A stretch of DNA of 64,000 bases. Source: Roseovarius gahaiensis (GTDB lineage Bacteria; Pseudomonadota; Alphaproteobacteria; Rhodobacterales; Rhodobacteraceae). Below are positions 17,798-27,150 of this stretch, piece after piece (the stretch's first letter is position 1; each line of letters starts with the position of its first letter). The position numbers were made by a program, and so were the translations under genes. Location of the stretch: contig NZ_JAAORB010000006.1 in assembly GCF_011601345.1 (NCBI RefSeq), forward strand, positions 1 through 64,000, read 5' to 3'. The notes under the pieces were generated by a model. That model saw only the letters and a list, made by a program, of their open reading frames with translations, was not told where the DNA came from and searched no databases.

Positions 17798-18500
17798 GCG
17801 CAGGGCCTTGGTTCGGCGCGTGTTGCGCCGAACCGCCGTTGTAATGAGTGTGTTGGCGGTGGCCGGGTGTGTGGACCTATCAGGTGCCACGCGCGGTGCG
17901 CCCGACAGTGCAGATCAAACTTTGGATCAGATCAGCCTTTACAATGACGAGGTCGTGGTCACTGCGCCGCGCGGCTATTGCTTGGACGCGACACAGATCA
18001 AGCGCGGCACCTTCGGGGCCTTTATTCCCATAGGCAGTTGCGAAAGCCTGACCGGGCAGGCCGGGATCCCGGTTGAGCCGGGGTTGATCACGGTGTCCGT
18101 ACTGCCGCGCCAAAGCGACCGTGCGATGCCGAGCGCGTCTGACATCGCCGCTTCGATGCCCGGCGATGAACCCTTGCAGACAATCGACGGCGATGGCCTG
18201 TCGATCGTGCATTTCGCCTCCGGCGGCGCGCGGGCCTTGCCGGGGGGCGATTCGCGTTATTGGCGTGGCGGCATGGTGATCAACGGGCATCTTATGGGCC
18301 TTGCCGTTTATGGCCCGCAAGACAGCCCGCTGGCCGACCAGCAAGGCTTGCGCCTGCTTATGGATCTGGCCGAAGAGCTGCGCCGCCGCAGCCCGCAGTT
18401 GGATGCAGAGGTGACCTCGGCCACGCGGAATGGGTCAGAGCGGGGCATTGGGACCGGGGTCAAACGGCTACTGGGTGGATTGTTTCCAAATTCGGGTTAA
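17778..18500 (+). CDS. Putative lipoprotein, conserved unknown
   Basis: About 240-aa exported protein. A basic N-region and a hydrophobic stretch end in the lipobox LAVAGC, so lipidation at that Cys is likely. The remainder ([20 protein letters not shown] onward) has no motif I recognise; it is soluble-looking, with three later Cys-containing or Gly-rich segments. The start is uncertain: ATG 17778 overlaps ilvD by 20 bases, TTG 17808 and GTG 17820 are also in frame. It probably forms a transcription unit with the DUF6478 gene and the 125-aa protein downstream. No function is proposed. Confidence 0.7.
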   Translation: MYIWTCKRRALVRRVLRRTAVVMSVLAVAGCVDLSGATRGAPDSADQTLDQISLYNDEVVVTAPRGYCLDATQIKRGTFGAFIPIGSCESLTGQAGIPVEPGLITVSVLPRQSDRAMPSASDIAASMPGDEPLQTIDGDGLSIVHFASGGARALPGGDSRYWRGGMVINGHLMGLAVYGPQDSPLADQQGLRLLMDLAEELRRRSPQLDAEVTSATRNGSERGIGTGVKRLLGGLFPNSG

Positions 18501-18559
18501 TGCTATGGAAGGGGAACACAGGCACGATAGGCCGACCCTTGGGGCAGGATGGAGCGCAC

Positions 18560-19333
18560 ATGATCAAACTGCGCAGTTCTCTATTGGACTGGATCGTGCA
18601 TCGGCGTGGGCTGCGTCGCTGGCGGCGCGCGGCGCGTGGCGCTGCAACCATGCCGCTGTCACAGCTGCGCACTGAACGCGCCCGCGCCCGGCAATTGCGT
18701 CATTTTCTCAATGATCTGATCTCGGTCGCCGATAATCGTCTGGCCTTGCCGATGATCGGATCAAACGCCTTTCCCAAACCGCATGGCACGGATTGGTCTT
18801 GGCGCCCGAAACTGTGGCGCGAACCGCTGGATGTGCCGGGTATGTCCTCGGTTGAAAGCAAATCCCGCTTGGGCAACGAGATCACCTTGTTTCACGACTG
18901 CCAGCAATCGGAACTGACCCTGCGCCAGTTGCGCAACAATCGCGAGGCTGATCTGGCCCCTTATGGCCTGCGCATGGATGTGTTTCGCTTTGACGGGTCT
19001 TTCCTGTCGCTGTTGCTGGATTTGCCGTCCGAGGCCGTGCAGAGGCTGCAGCGGCGTCACCTGATCCGCATGCACACGATCATCGAGATGGAAAAACCGC
19101 TGGAAATCTTTGTGCGCCTGAACATCAAGCACGGGCCGAATGCCGAACAGATTGTGCGCGAACTGCCCCTGCACGAAGATGATGTCTTGGTCGAGTTTGA
19201 TCTGGCTTATTCCAACCTCAATGAAAAACGAATTGAACGGGCGTGGGTGGATTTGATCTTTGAAAACCCGGAAATGAGCCAACTTGTTTTGCGCGATCTG
19301 ACCTTCTGCCGCCATCCGCGCGCCGATCTTTAA
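18560..19333 (+). CDS. DUF6478 family protein
   Basis: 257-aa protein resembling the DUF6478 family of Rhodobacterales. Typical segments are LPMIGSNAFPKPHGTDWSW, PGMSSVESKSRLGNEITLFH, NNREADLAPYGLRMDVFRFD, LNIKHGPNAEQIVRELPL and VDLIFENPEMSQLVLRDLT. There is no signal peptide or membrane helix; the N-terminus is Arg-rich. ATG 18560 matches the family N-terminus; upstream in-frame codons overlap the previous gene. Function unknown. It is followed at 12 bases by a small conserved partner gene. Confidence 0.85.
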   Translation: MIKLRSSLLDWIVHRRGLRRWRRAARGAATMPLSQLRTERARARQLRHFLNDLISVADNRLALPMIGSNAFPKPHGTDWSWRPKLWREPLDVPGMSSVESKSRLGNEITLFHDCQQSELTLRQLRNNREADLAPYGLRMDVFRFDGSFLSLLLDLPSEAVQRLQRRHLIRMHTIIEMEKPLEIFVRLNIKHGPNAEQIVRELPLHEDDVLVEFDLAYSNLNEKRIERAWVDLIFENPEMSQLVLRDLTFCRHPRADL

Positions 19334-19344
19334 GGGAGTCTGTT

Positions 19345-19722
19345 ATGAGTGATCTGACCCTGACCAAAACCCGGCTGTTCCAAGGCGTGTGGGAAGGTGT
19401 GCTGACCCGCGAAGGCAGCGGCAATTACCAGCCCGAGATCGAGGTGACCCACCTGCAAACCGCGCTTTCCGGGGTCGAGGTCAAGGAAAAGCCCGAGCAA
19501 GACGGCTGGATCATCCGCGTGCCTATTCCGGCTGAATTGATCGCGGACGGGGTGCAAACCTTTCTGATCCACGACAAGAAAACCGGCGACACGCTCAACA
19601 GCTTTGCCCTGCTGTCGGGCGACGCGCTTAGCTATGATATCCGCGCTGAAATGACCCTTCTGCGCGAAGAACTTGATATGCTCAAACGCGCCTTCCGGCG
19701 GCATTGTCTGGAGACGATGTAA
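19345..19722 (+). CDS. Conserved hypothetical protein next to DUF6478
   Basis: 125-aa soluble protein with an AAGGGAG Shine-Dalgarno. It looks like a compact beta-rich fold (FQGVWEGVLTREGSGNYQPE, IIRVPIPAELIADGVQTFLI) followed by a C-terminal helix (EMTLLREELDMLKRAFRRH) that could dimerise as a short coiled coil. The sequence suggests a small stand-alone structural or binding domain; I do not recognise a function. Adjacent to and probably co-transcribed with the DUF6478 gene. Confidence 0.75.
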   Translation: MSDLTLTKTRLFQGVWEGVLTREGSGNYQPEIEVTHLQTALSGVEVKEKPEQDGWIIRVPIPAELIADGVQTFLIHDKKTGDTLNSFALLSGDALSYDIRAEMTLLREELDMLKRAFRRHCLETM

Positions 19723-19892
19723 GGCCTGCCACAGTCCCGGATTGAGAGCGCGGGCCCCCTGCCGCCCGGTGACGTGCTGTGGCGCTGCTCCACGATTGTT
19801 TCGATGTTTTGGATATTGGACAGTATTTCAAGCCTCGACATATGCGTGTCTTCGAATTTAAGCTCGCCCGTATACAAAAAACGGGAGGTATC

Positions 19893-20489
19893 ATGAAACA
19901 ACTCTTTGCAGCCGTGTTTATCACGAGCGTTTCTTTTTCGCAGGTTTCAGCCGAGGAGCTGGATGTGCGGATCAATGGCGAGATCGGAAGTGTCACGGTT
20001 GAAACTGTCGACGGCCCGGTGGAAATCATGCGCAATCAGGATCCTGATGCGACAATCGACCCGAAATATGCGAAAACTTCGCGGAATTGCCCGCCTTTCT
20101 GCGTTCAGCCGATCGAAGTTGCACCGGGCGTCACCACTGTTGGTGAGATTGAGGTTCTGGAACTCGCAGAAAAAGGTATCAAGCTGATTGATGGCAGAAC
20201 CTTGGATTGGCACCTTGATGGCACAATACCAAGTGCAATCAACATGCCTTACACGGAAATGGCCAGCCGTCTGGACGAAATCGGCTGCACTGGCGGCGCG
20301 GGCAACTGGGATTGCACCAACGCCGAAGAGGTGCTTTTGTTCTGCAATGGCCCGTGGTGTGGCCAATCCCCCATGGCGATCAAGGCAATGCTGCGCGAAG
20401 GCTACCCGCCCGAGAAAATCTATTACTATCGTGGCGGGATGCAGGCGTGGCACAGCCTTGGCCTGACGGTTGTCGAAGGCCAGATGTAA
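19893..20489 (+). CDS. Exported rhodanese-like protein
   Basis: 198-aa protein with a signal peptide (MKQLFAAVFITSVSFSQVSA) and a C-terminal rhodanese domain (about residues 90-195): LIDGRTLDWHLDGTIPSAIN, the active-site loop FCNGPWCGQSPMAIKAM and YYYRGGMQAWHSLGLTVV. The first Cys of CNGPWCG is the likely sulfur-carrying residue. The N-terminal half carries a CPPFCVQP segment. A perfect GGGAGG Shine-Dalgarno fixes the start. Periplasmic sulfur transfer or redox role inferred. It has its own terminator. Confidence 0.85.
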   Translation: MKQLFAAVFITSVSFSQVSAEELDVRINGEIGSVTVETVDGPVEIMRNQDPDATIDPKYAKTSRNCPPFCVQPIEVAPGVTTVGEIEVLELAEKGIKLIDGRTLDWHLDGTIPSAINMPYTEMASRLDEIGCTGGAGNWDCTNAEEVLLFCNGPWCGQSPMAIKAMLREGYPPEKIYYYRGGMQAWHSLGLTVVEGQM

Positions 20490-20561
20490 TCAACGCTAAA
20501 GAGAATTTGGCGCTTACATGCTTTCATTTCGATAGGTCGTCATAAAACAGCGCAACAAAGA

Positions 20562-20594
20562 AAAAGGCCCGGCAGCCAATGTGCCGGGCCTTTT
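20562..20594. terminator. Bidirectional intrinsic terminator
   Basis: Perfect 12-bp stem AAAAGGCCCGGC...GCCGGGCCTTTT with a 9-base loop between the convergent rhodanese and rmuC genes; A and T runs flank both sides. Confidence 0.9.
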
Positions 20595-20647
20595 GGTTGC
20601 ATATTCGGTGGATGTCAGATCGGCTCATGTCGGGCTTGCGCCCGCGA

Positions 20648-21817
20648 TCACCCCTCTTTGGGCAGCGACACGATGGCGGTTTCGGTGTCGGGGGCCAGTT
20701 CCTCGAAATCGAAATTATCCAGCCGCCGGGCACGTTTGCCCGCCTTGTCGGCGGAAATCTTGATGTCGCTGATATCCTTGGCCGCCTGATTGAAATGCCG
20801 ATCAAGGTTTTCCACCCGTGTGCCCAGACGATCCACATCAGCGAATAACAGGCCCAGTTCCCGCCGGATCGCGCCGGCCTGTTCACGCATACGGGCGTCT
20901 TTCAGGATGGCGCGCATGGTGTTCAGCGTGGCCATGCAGGTGGTCGGCGACACGATCCAGACCCGCGCCGTAAACCCGTCGCGCACCAGTTCGGGGAAGT
21001 TAGCGTGCAATTCGGCGTAAACCGCTTCGGACGGCAGGAACATCAGCGCGCCATCGGCGGTTTCGCCATCCAGAATGTATTTCTCGCTGATATCCTTGAT
21101 GTGCTTGCGCACCGATGCCCGCAGGAACTTGGCCGCCTCGTTCAACTCCCAATCGGTGTTGGCGCGGCGCAGCGCCTCGTAAGCCTCAAGCGGGAACTTG
21201 CTGTCGACGCAGATCGGCCCCGGCGGGTTGGGCAGGTGAATCAGGCAATCGGCGCGCCGCCCGTTCGACAGCGTCGCCTGCAAGGTGTAGCTGTCCGAGG
21301 GCAGCGCCTTGGAGACGATATCGGTTAGCTGGATTTCGCCAAAGGCCCCACGCGTTTGTTTGTTGCTTAGGATGTCTTGCAACGACAGCACATCGCCCGA
21401 CAATTTCGTGATGTTGTCTTGGGCCTTGTCGATGGCGGTCAGCCGCTGCTGCAACTCGCCAAGCGACTGCGCCGTGCGCCGGGCTGAGCCTTGCAGATTT
21501 TCGGTCATTTGTCCTGACACTTGTGAAAGCCGCTTTTCCATCAATTGCAGCATGTTGGACTGTGCTGCGGCTTGCGCCTCGGACACATGGTTCAGCCCGC
21601 CCGCCAATTGATGCTGCCCGTCACTGAGCGATTGCACGCTTTGCCCCAACTGGCTGACTTGTTGCGCCAGTGGTTCCGTCATCCGGGCCGATCGCCCGGC
21701 GGCACGCACCGCCATGATCAGCAAAACAAAGACCAACAGCAAAAGGCCCGCGCCAATCAGCGCGGCCGTCACCAGCGGGTCGGATAAGGAATAACTGCTT
21801 TCGCCAATCTGGATCAT
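20648..21817 (-). CDS. rmuC: DNA recombination protein RmuC
   Basis: 389-aa RmuC: an N-terminal membrane helix ([19 protein letters not shown]), a long coiled coil (about residues 40-160) and the C-terminal nuclease-like domain ([16 protein letters not shown], then [20 protein letters not shown] and [14 protein letters not shown]). RmuC limits DNA inversions and rearrangements. Its ATG overlaps the mutL stop (ATGA), so the two DNA-maintenance genes are translationally coupled. Confidence 0.93.
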   Translation of the reverse strand: MIQIGESSYSLSDPLVTAALIGAGLLLLVFVLLIMAVRAAGRSARMTEPLAQQVSQLGQSVQSLSDGQHQLAGGLNHVSEAQAAAQSNMLQLMEKRLSQVSGQMTENLQGSARRTAQSLGELQQRLTAIDKAQDNITKLSGDVLSLQDILSNKQTRGAFGEIQLTDIVSKALPSDSYTLQATLSNGRRADCLIHLPNPPGPICVDSKFPLEAYEALRRANTDWELNEAAKFLRASVRKHIKDISEKYILDGETADGALMFLPSEAVYAELHANFPELVRDGFTARVWIVSPTTCMATLNTMRAILKDARMREQAGAIRRELGLLFADVDRLGTRVENLDRHFNQAAKDISDIKISADKAGKRARRLDNFDFEELAPDTETAIVSLPKEG

Positions 21818-23667
21818 GTGCGTCCGAACAGCCGTTCGATATCGGCCAGCTTGAGGTCTACATAAGTGGGCCGCCCGTGGTTGCACTGGCCCGAATGCGG
21901 GGTCGCTTCCATTTCGCGCAGCAGCGCGTTCATTTCATCGGCCTGCAACCGCCGCCCCGTCCGCACCGAGCCGTGACAGGCCACCCGGCTTAGGATTGCG
22001 TCGATCCGCGCTTTGACGGTGGTGCTGTCGCCCTGATCAGTCAGTTCGTCAACAATGTCCAGCACCATCGCACGAGCATCGCACTGGCCTAGAATGGCGG
22101 GCGTTTCGCGCACCGCGACGGCTCCGCCGCCGAAGGGTTCGATCACCAGCCCAAGCCGCGCCAGATCATCGGCAAGTTCCAACAGGCGGGCGGCGTCGCC
22201 TTCGGACAGGTCCACGATTTCGGGGATCAGCAGCGCCTGCGCGGCCACGCCGTTTTCCGCCATCTGGCGTTTGAGCTTTTCGTAAACCAGCCGCTCATGC
22301 GCGGCATGGGCATCGACGATCACCATGCCGTCGCGGGTTTGCGCCACGATGTAATTTTCGTGCAGATGCGCTTTGGCCGCGCCAAGCGGCAGGTCTTGCG
22401 GCGCGGTCTTGTCTGGCTCTGGCGTGCCAGCCTCGGCCATGGGTTCCACCCGCGCGCTGTAATCGCTGGCCATCTCGGCAAAGCCCGGCGCTTGCGCTTG
22501 ATAAGATGCGGCGCGCGCCTGTGCCGAGGGCCGGTCCATCTGATACACCGGGGCCGGGCCTGCCGTCTGTGGCCGCATCGCGCCAAGGGTCGCCCCCGCC
22601 ACCGTGGTTGAGGCGCGGTGCCCGGCCTCGGCAAGCGCATGGCGCAGCCCCGACACGATCAACCCGCGCGCCAACCCCGGATCGCGGAACCGCACCTCGG
22701 ATTTTGCCGGGTGCACGTTGACGTCCACCAGCATCGGATCACAGTCGATGAACAGCGCCGCCGCCGGGTGCCTGTCGCGGCTGAGCACATCCATATAGGC
22801 GGCTCGCAGTGCGCCAATCATCATCTTGTCGCGCACAGGGCGACCGTTGACGAACAGGTATTGCGCCACGGCCGATCCGCGTGAATAGGTGGGCAAGGCG
22901 GCGTATCCCGTCATCCGCAGCCCCTCGCGCTCGGCGTCGATTTTCAGCGCGTTGTCGGCAAAGTCCGTCCCCAGAATGCGCGCGAGCCGCCCGTGCAGCG
23001 CGTCGAACATATCGCCTGTTTCGGCATCGGCGCGGAAGGTCACGCGCCCGTCGCCGCCATCCGACACATCGCGCAGCGTGAAGGCAACGAACGGCTCGGC
23101 CATGGCCAGCCGTTTGACGATATCGGTGATGGCCTGCGTTTCGGCCCGGTCGGTGCGCATGAATTTCAGCCGCGCGGGTGTGGCAAAAAATAAATCGCGC
23201 AGGGTGACGGTGGTGCCGCCGTTCAGCGCCGCGGGCTTAACCTTGGCCATCTGGCCGCCGCTGACGCTGATCTCGGCCCCGTCATGGCCCGCCGCGCGCG
23301 AGGTGATGGTCAGCCGCCCCACCGCGCCAAGGCTGGGCAAGGCCTCGCCGCGAAAGCCGAAGGTATGGATGTTCAGCAGATCCGATCCGTCGATCTTCGA
23401 GGTTGCGTGACGTGACAAGGCCAGTGGCAAATCGCCGGGCGAAATTCCGCAGCCGTCATCGGTGACGCGGATCAGGGTCTTGCCGCCTTGTGCATAAGCC
23501 ACCTCAACCCGCCGCGCGCCCGCATCCAACGCGTTTTCCACCAGTTCCTTGACCGCTGACGCCGGACGTTCCACAACTTCTCCTGCAGCGATCCGATTGA
23601 TCGCCGCATCGTCAAGTTGCCGGATCACCGGGGCAGTCTGGCTTATCTTGGGGCTGTGATTGTTCAT
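21814..23667 (-). CDS. mutL: DNA mismatch repair protein MutL
   Basis: 617-aa MutL. GHKL ATPase motifs are [23 protein letters not shown] and [16 protein letters not shown]. The C-terminal dimerisation domain carries [15 protein letters not shown], matching the DQHA(X)2E(X)4E endonuclease motif with Ala in place of Gln, as expected where MutH is absent. It ends with [16 protein letters not shown]. Start at [18 protein letters not shown] (23667); the in-frame extension is not supported. First gene of mutL-rmuC. Confidence 0.97.
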   Translation of the reverse strand: MNNHSPKISQTAPVIRQLDDAAINRIAAGEVVERPASAVKELVENALDAGARRVEVAYAQGGKTLIRVTDDGCGISPGDLPLALSRHATSKIDGSDLLNIHTFGFRGEALPSLGAVGRLTITSRAAGHDGAEISVSGGQMAKVKPAALNGGTTVTLRDLFFATPARLKFMRTDRAETQAITDIVKRLAMAEPFVAFTLRDVSDGGDGRVTFRADAETGDMFDALHGRLARILGTDFADNALKIDAEREGLRMTGYAALPTYSRGSAVAQYLFVNGRPVRDKMMIGALRAAYMDVLSRDRHPAAALFIDCDPMLVDVNVHPAKSEVRFRDPGLARGLIVSGLRHALAEAGHRASTTVAGATLGAMRPQTAGPAPVYQMDRPSAQARAASYQAQAPGFAEMASDYSARVEPMAEAGTPEPDKTAPQDLPLGAAKAHLHENYIVAQTRDGMVIVDAHAAHERLVYEKLKRQMAENGVAAQALLIPEIVDLSEGDAARLLELADDLARLGLVIEPFGGGAVAVRETPAILGQCDARAMVLDIVDELTDQGDSTTVKARIDAILSRVACHGSVRTGRRLQADEMNALLREMEATPHSGQCNHGRPTYVDLKLADIERLFGRT

Positions 23668-23772
23668 GCCCCAATACCTAGCATGGCTTGCGCCGATTCT
23701 GCCAGATCGGGATTGCCCCCGCCGGGCCGGTAAAAAAAGAAATGCAGCGCATGCGGGTTGGAACGACATTAT

Positions 23773-23788
23773 ATTCCATTATCTGAAT
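23773..23788. promoter_or_regulatory. Candidate SqrR/BigR-type operator
   Basis: ATTC-CATTATCT-GAAT, an inverted repeat with an 8-base spacer, 30 bases upstream of the persulfide dioxygenase-like gene. It matches the ATTC-N8-GAAT pattern I recall for the sulfide-responsive repressor SqrR of Rhodobacter. No such repressor gene is in the window. Confidence 0.6.
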
Positions 23789-23817
23789 GCAAGTGACCAT
23801 TAAAAAAGGGGACACCC

Positions 23818-24717
23818 ATGTTCAACCGCACCAGCCCTTCGACCGGGGCGCAGTCACCAACGGTGACAGGCTTTCATGATCCGGCCACTGGATCGATTCA
23901 GTATGTGGCCGTTGATCCAACCACGAAGAAAGCCGCGCTGATTGACGTTGTGCTTGATTTCGACCCGGCCTCGGGGCGCACCTCGACCGATAGCGCGCAG
24001 GCCGTTTTGGACTTCGTGCAACAGCAGGGTCTGACGGTGGAATGGATTCTCGATACTCACCCTCATGCCGATCATATGATGGCCTCGGCATGGCTCAAGG
24101 ATCAACTGGGCGCGCCTGCGGCCATCGGTGCCAAGGTGCGCGACATCGCCAAACTGTGGGAGGGGTTTTATAACACCCCCGGCGTCTTTGATCCGGACCG
24201 CGATTTCGACCGCCTGTTCGAAGACGGTGACACGTTCAAACTGGGCAATCTGGAGGTGCGCGTGATGCTGTCGCCCGGTCACACGCTGGGGTCGATCACC
24301 TATGTGGTGGGCGATGATGCGGCGTTTGTGCATGACACGCTGATGCATGTCGATGTCGGCACCTCGCGCGCTGATTTCCCCGGCGGCTCGTCAAGCGAGC
24401 TGTATGACAGCTTGCAAGCCATTCTGGCCTTGCCTGATGACACCCGCCTGTTCATCGGCCATGACTATCCCCCCGTAAATGACCGCCAAGATCCCGCGTG
24501 GGAGGCAACAGTGGCCCAGCATCAGGCTGACAATCCGCATGTGGTCGGCGGGGCCAGCCGTGACGCGTTCATGAAAATCCGCGATACCCGCGATGCGACG
24601 CTGGGGCTGCCCGACCGGATACTTTTCGCGCTTCAGGTCAACCTGCGCGGCGGGCGCTTGCCCGAAGCCGAAAGCGACGGCAGCAGCTACTTCAAGATCC
24701 CCGCCAACAAATTCTGA
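23818..24717 (+). CDS. MBL-fold persulfide dioxygenase-like hydrolase (Blh/ETHE1 group)
   Basis: 299-aa metallo-beta-lactamase-fold enzyme. The metal site reads THPHADHM (HxHxDH), with further ligands in LSPGHTLGSITYVV, FVHDTLMHVDVGTSRADF and FIGHDYPP. The Asp/Gly-Thr-Ser-Arg-Ala-Asp-Phe segment is characteristic of ETHE1-type persulfide dioxygenases, which oxidise glutathione persulfide to sulfite. It is followed at 28 bases by a rhodanese gene, the usual pairing in sulfide detoxification operons. Length and context fit Blh-type proteins. A sulfide-responsive operator candidate lies upstream. Confidence 0.88.
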   Translation: MFNRTSPSTGAQSPTVTGFHDPATGSIQYVAVDPTTKKAALIDVVLDFDPASGRTSTDSAQAVLDFVQQQGLTVEWILDTHPHADHMMASAWLKDQLGAPAAIGAKVRDIAKLWEGFYNTPGVFDPDRDFDRLFEDGDTFKLGNLEVRVMLSPGHTLGSITYVVGDDAAFVHDTLMHVDVGTSRADFPGGSSSELYDSLQAILALPDDTRLFIGHDYPPVNDRQDPAWEATVAQHQADNPHVVGGASRDAFMKIRDTRDATLGLPDRILFALQVNLRGGRLPEAESDGSSYFKIPANKF

Positions 24718-24744
24718 TTCCATAACAGGACAAAAGGAAACGCG

Positions 24745-25122
24745 ATGAAAACCGAAACCATCGGCACTGCCGAATTTCAAACTTGGACTGTCGAAGAGGT
24801 GGCCGAGGCATGGGCCAAGAACGATGTCGTGTTGATCGACGTGCGCACGCCACAGGAATACATGTTCGAACATGTGGAAGGCGCGTTGTTGCTGCCCATG
24901 CCGTTTTTCAATGCCCATAAATTGCCGGGTCAAACGGATAAGCCGATTATATTCCATTGCGGTTCGGGCGTTCGCTCGGAAAAGGTGGCGCGCACCGCGA
25001 TCGAGGCCGGACTTGATAAGATCGCCCATATGGAGGGAGGCTTTGCCGCGTGGAAGGCGGCGCAAAAGCCGTATATCGGCACAAACATGGCCACCGGCGC
25101 ACCATCGCATGTGAATGACTGA
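24745..25122 (+). CDS. Rhodanese-like sulfurtransferase
   Basis: 125-aa single-domain rhodanese with VLIDVRTPQEYMFEHVEGAL and the active loop FHCGSGVRSEKVAR; Cys in HCGSGVRS is catalytic. It ends with GGFAAWKAAQKPYI and a short tail. It probably hands sulfane sulfur to, or removes it from, the preceding persulfide dioxygenase-like enzyme. Cytoplasmic (no signal). A terminator follows 27 bases later. Confidence 0.9.
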   Translation: MKTETIGTAEFQTWTVEEVAEAWAKNDVVLIDVRTPQEYMFEHVEGALLLPMPFFNAHKLPGQTDKPIIFHCGSGVRSEKVARTAIEAGLDKIAHMEGGFAAWKAAQKPYIGTNMATGAPSHVND

Positions 25123-25148
25123 CGCGGTTCGACCAGTCGTAAAACATG

Positions 25149-25178
25149 AAAAAGCCCGGGCGTTTTGCCCGGGCTTTC
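25149..25178. terminator. Bidirectional intrinsic terminator
   Basis: AAAGCCCGGGC-GTTTT-GCCCGGGCTTT, an 11-bp stem between the convergent rhodanese and amtB genes. Confidence 0.9.
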
Positions 25179-25206
25179 TCGTCTGTTCGCTCGAAGTGAC
25201 CAAGTC

Positions 25207-26532
<1,326 letters not shown>

Positions 26533-26558
26533 GGTCATTATCCTTTCCCCCGCGCGTT

Positions 26559-26897
26559 TCAAAGCGCGTCTTCGTTGGTTTCGCCGGTGCGCACGCGCAT
26601 GGCCTGTTGGATGTCGAGAACGAAGATCTTGCCGTCGCCGATCTTGCCGGTGCGGGCCGTGTTGGTGATGGTTTCCACCACCTGATCGGCCATCGACGCC
26701 GAAACGGCGATTTCAAGTTTCACCTTGGGCACGAAGTTCACGGCGTATTCCGCGCCGCGATAGATTTCCGTGTGCCCCGACTGAGAGCCGAAGCCCTTGA
26801 TTTCTGTCACCATCATCCCGCGCACACCGATTTCGGTCAGCGCTTCGCGGACCTCTTCCAGTTTGAACGGTTTGATTGTCGCAATGATGAGTTTCAC
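26559..26897 (-). CDS. glnK: Nitrogen regulatory PII protein GlnK
   Basis: 112-aa PII signal protein that blocks AmtB when nitrogen is plentiful and senses ATP/ADP and 2-oxoglutarate. The T-loop carries the uridylylation site Tyr51 ([14 protein letters not shown]), and [20 protein letters not shown] is the C-terminal PII signature. The start is GTG at 26897 behind AAAGGGA, giving exactly the usual 112 residues. NtrC/sigma-54 control would be expected, but I found no clear -24/-12 promoter upstream. Confidence 0.96.
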   Translation of the reverse strand: MKLIIATIKPFKLEEVREALTEIGVRGMMVTEIKGFGSQSGHTEIYRGAEYAVNFVPKVKLEIAVSASMADQVVETITNTARTGKIGDGKIFVLDIQQAMRVRTGETNEDAL

Positions 26898-27150
26898 TGG
26901 CGTCCCTTTCGGTTTTGTCACCCTGTGCGGTTTGCACCTGCAGCAAAGTCAGTGACGCCCGAGTCTGAAAGGTTTTCAGCGTTAAAAAGGGTCAGTTTTC
27001 AGCCCTTAGCGCATAAAAATTAATCATATACCGTTGTTAGATTAAAAAATAGGCGTTTAAATAAGTGCCGGCAAAGTATTTGCGGGGGTCAACTTTTGTC
27101 GCGCGGCATTATACACTAGCCAAAATCAAAGGGTCCCGGGCAGGACAAGC

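Noticed and set aside
16331-17890. Long minus-strand frame (519 codons) antisense to ilvD
   Set aside because: Shadow of a strongly conserved gene in GC-rich DNA; no domain, no Shine-Dalgarno.
26898-27150. Sigma-54 promoter for glnK
   Set aside because: No GG-N10-GC element with the usual TGGCAC/TTGC spacing could be found on the minus strand.
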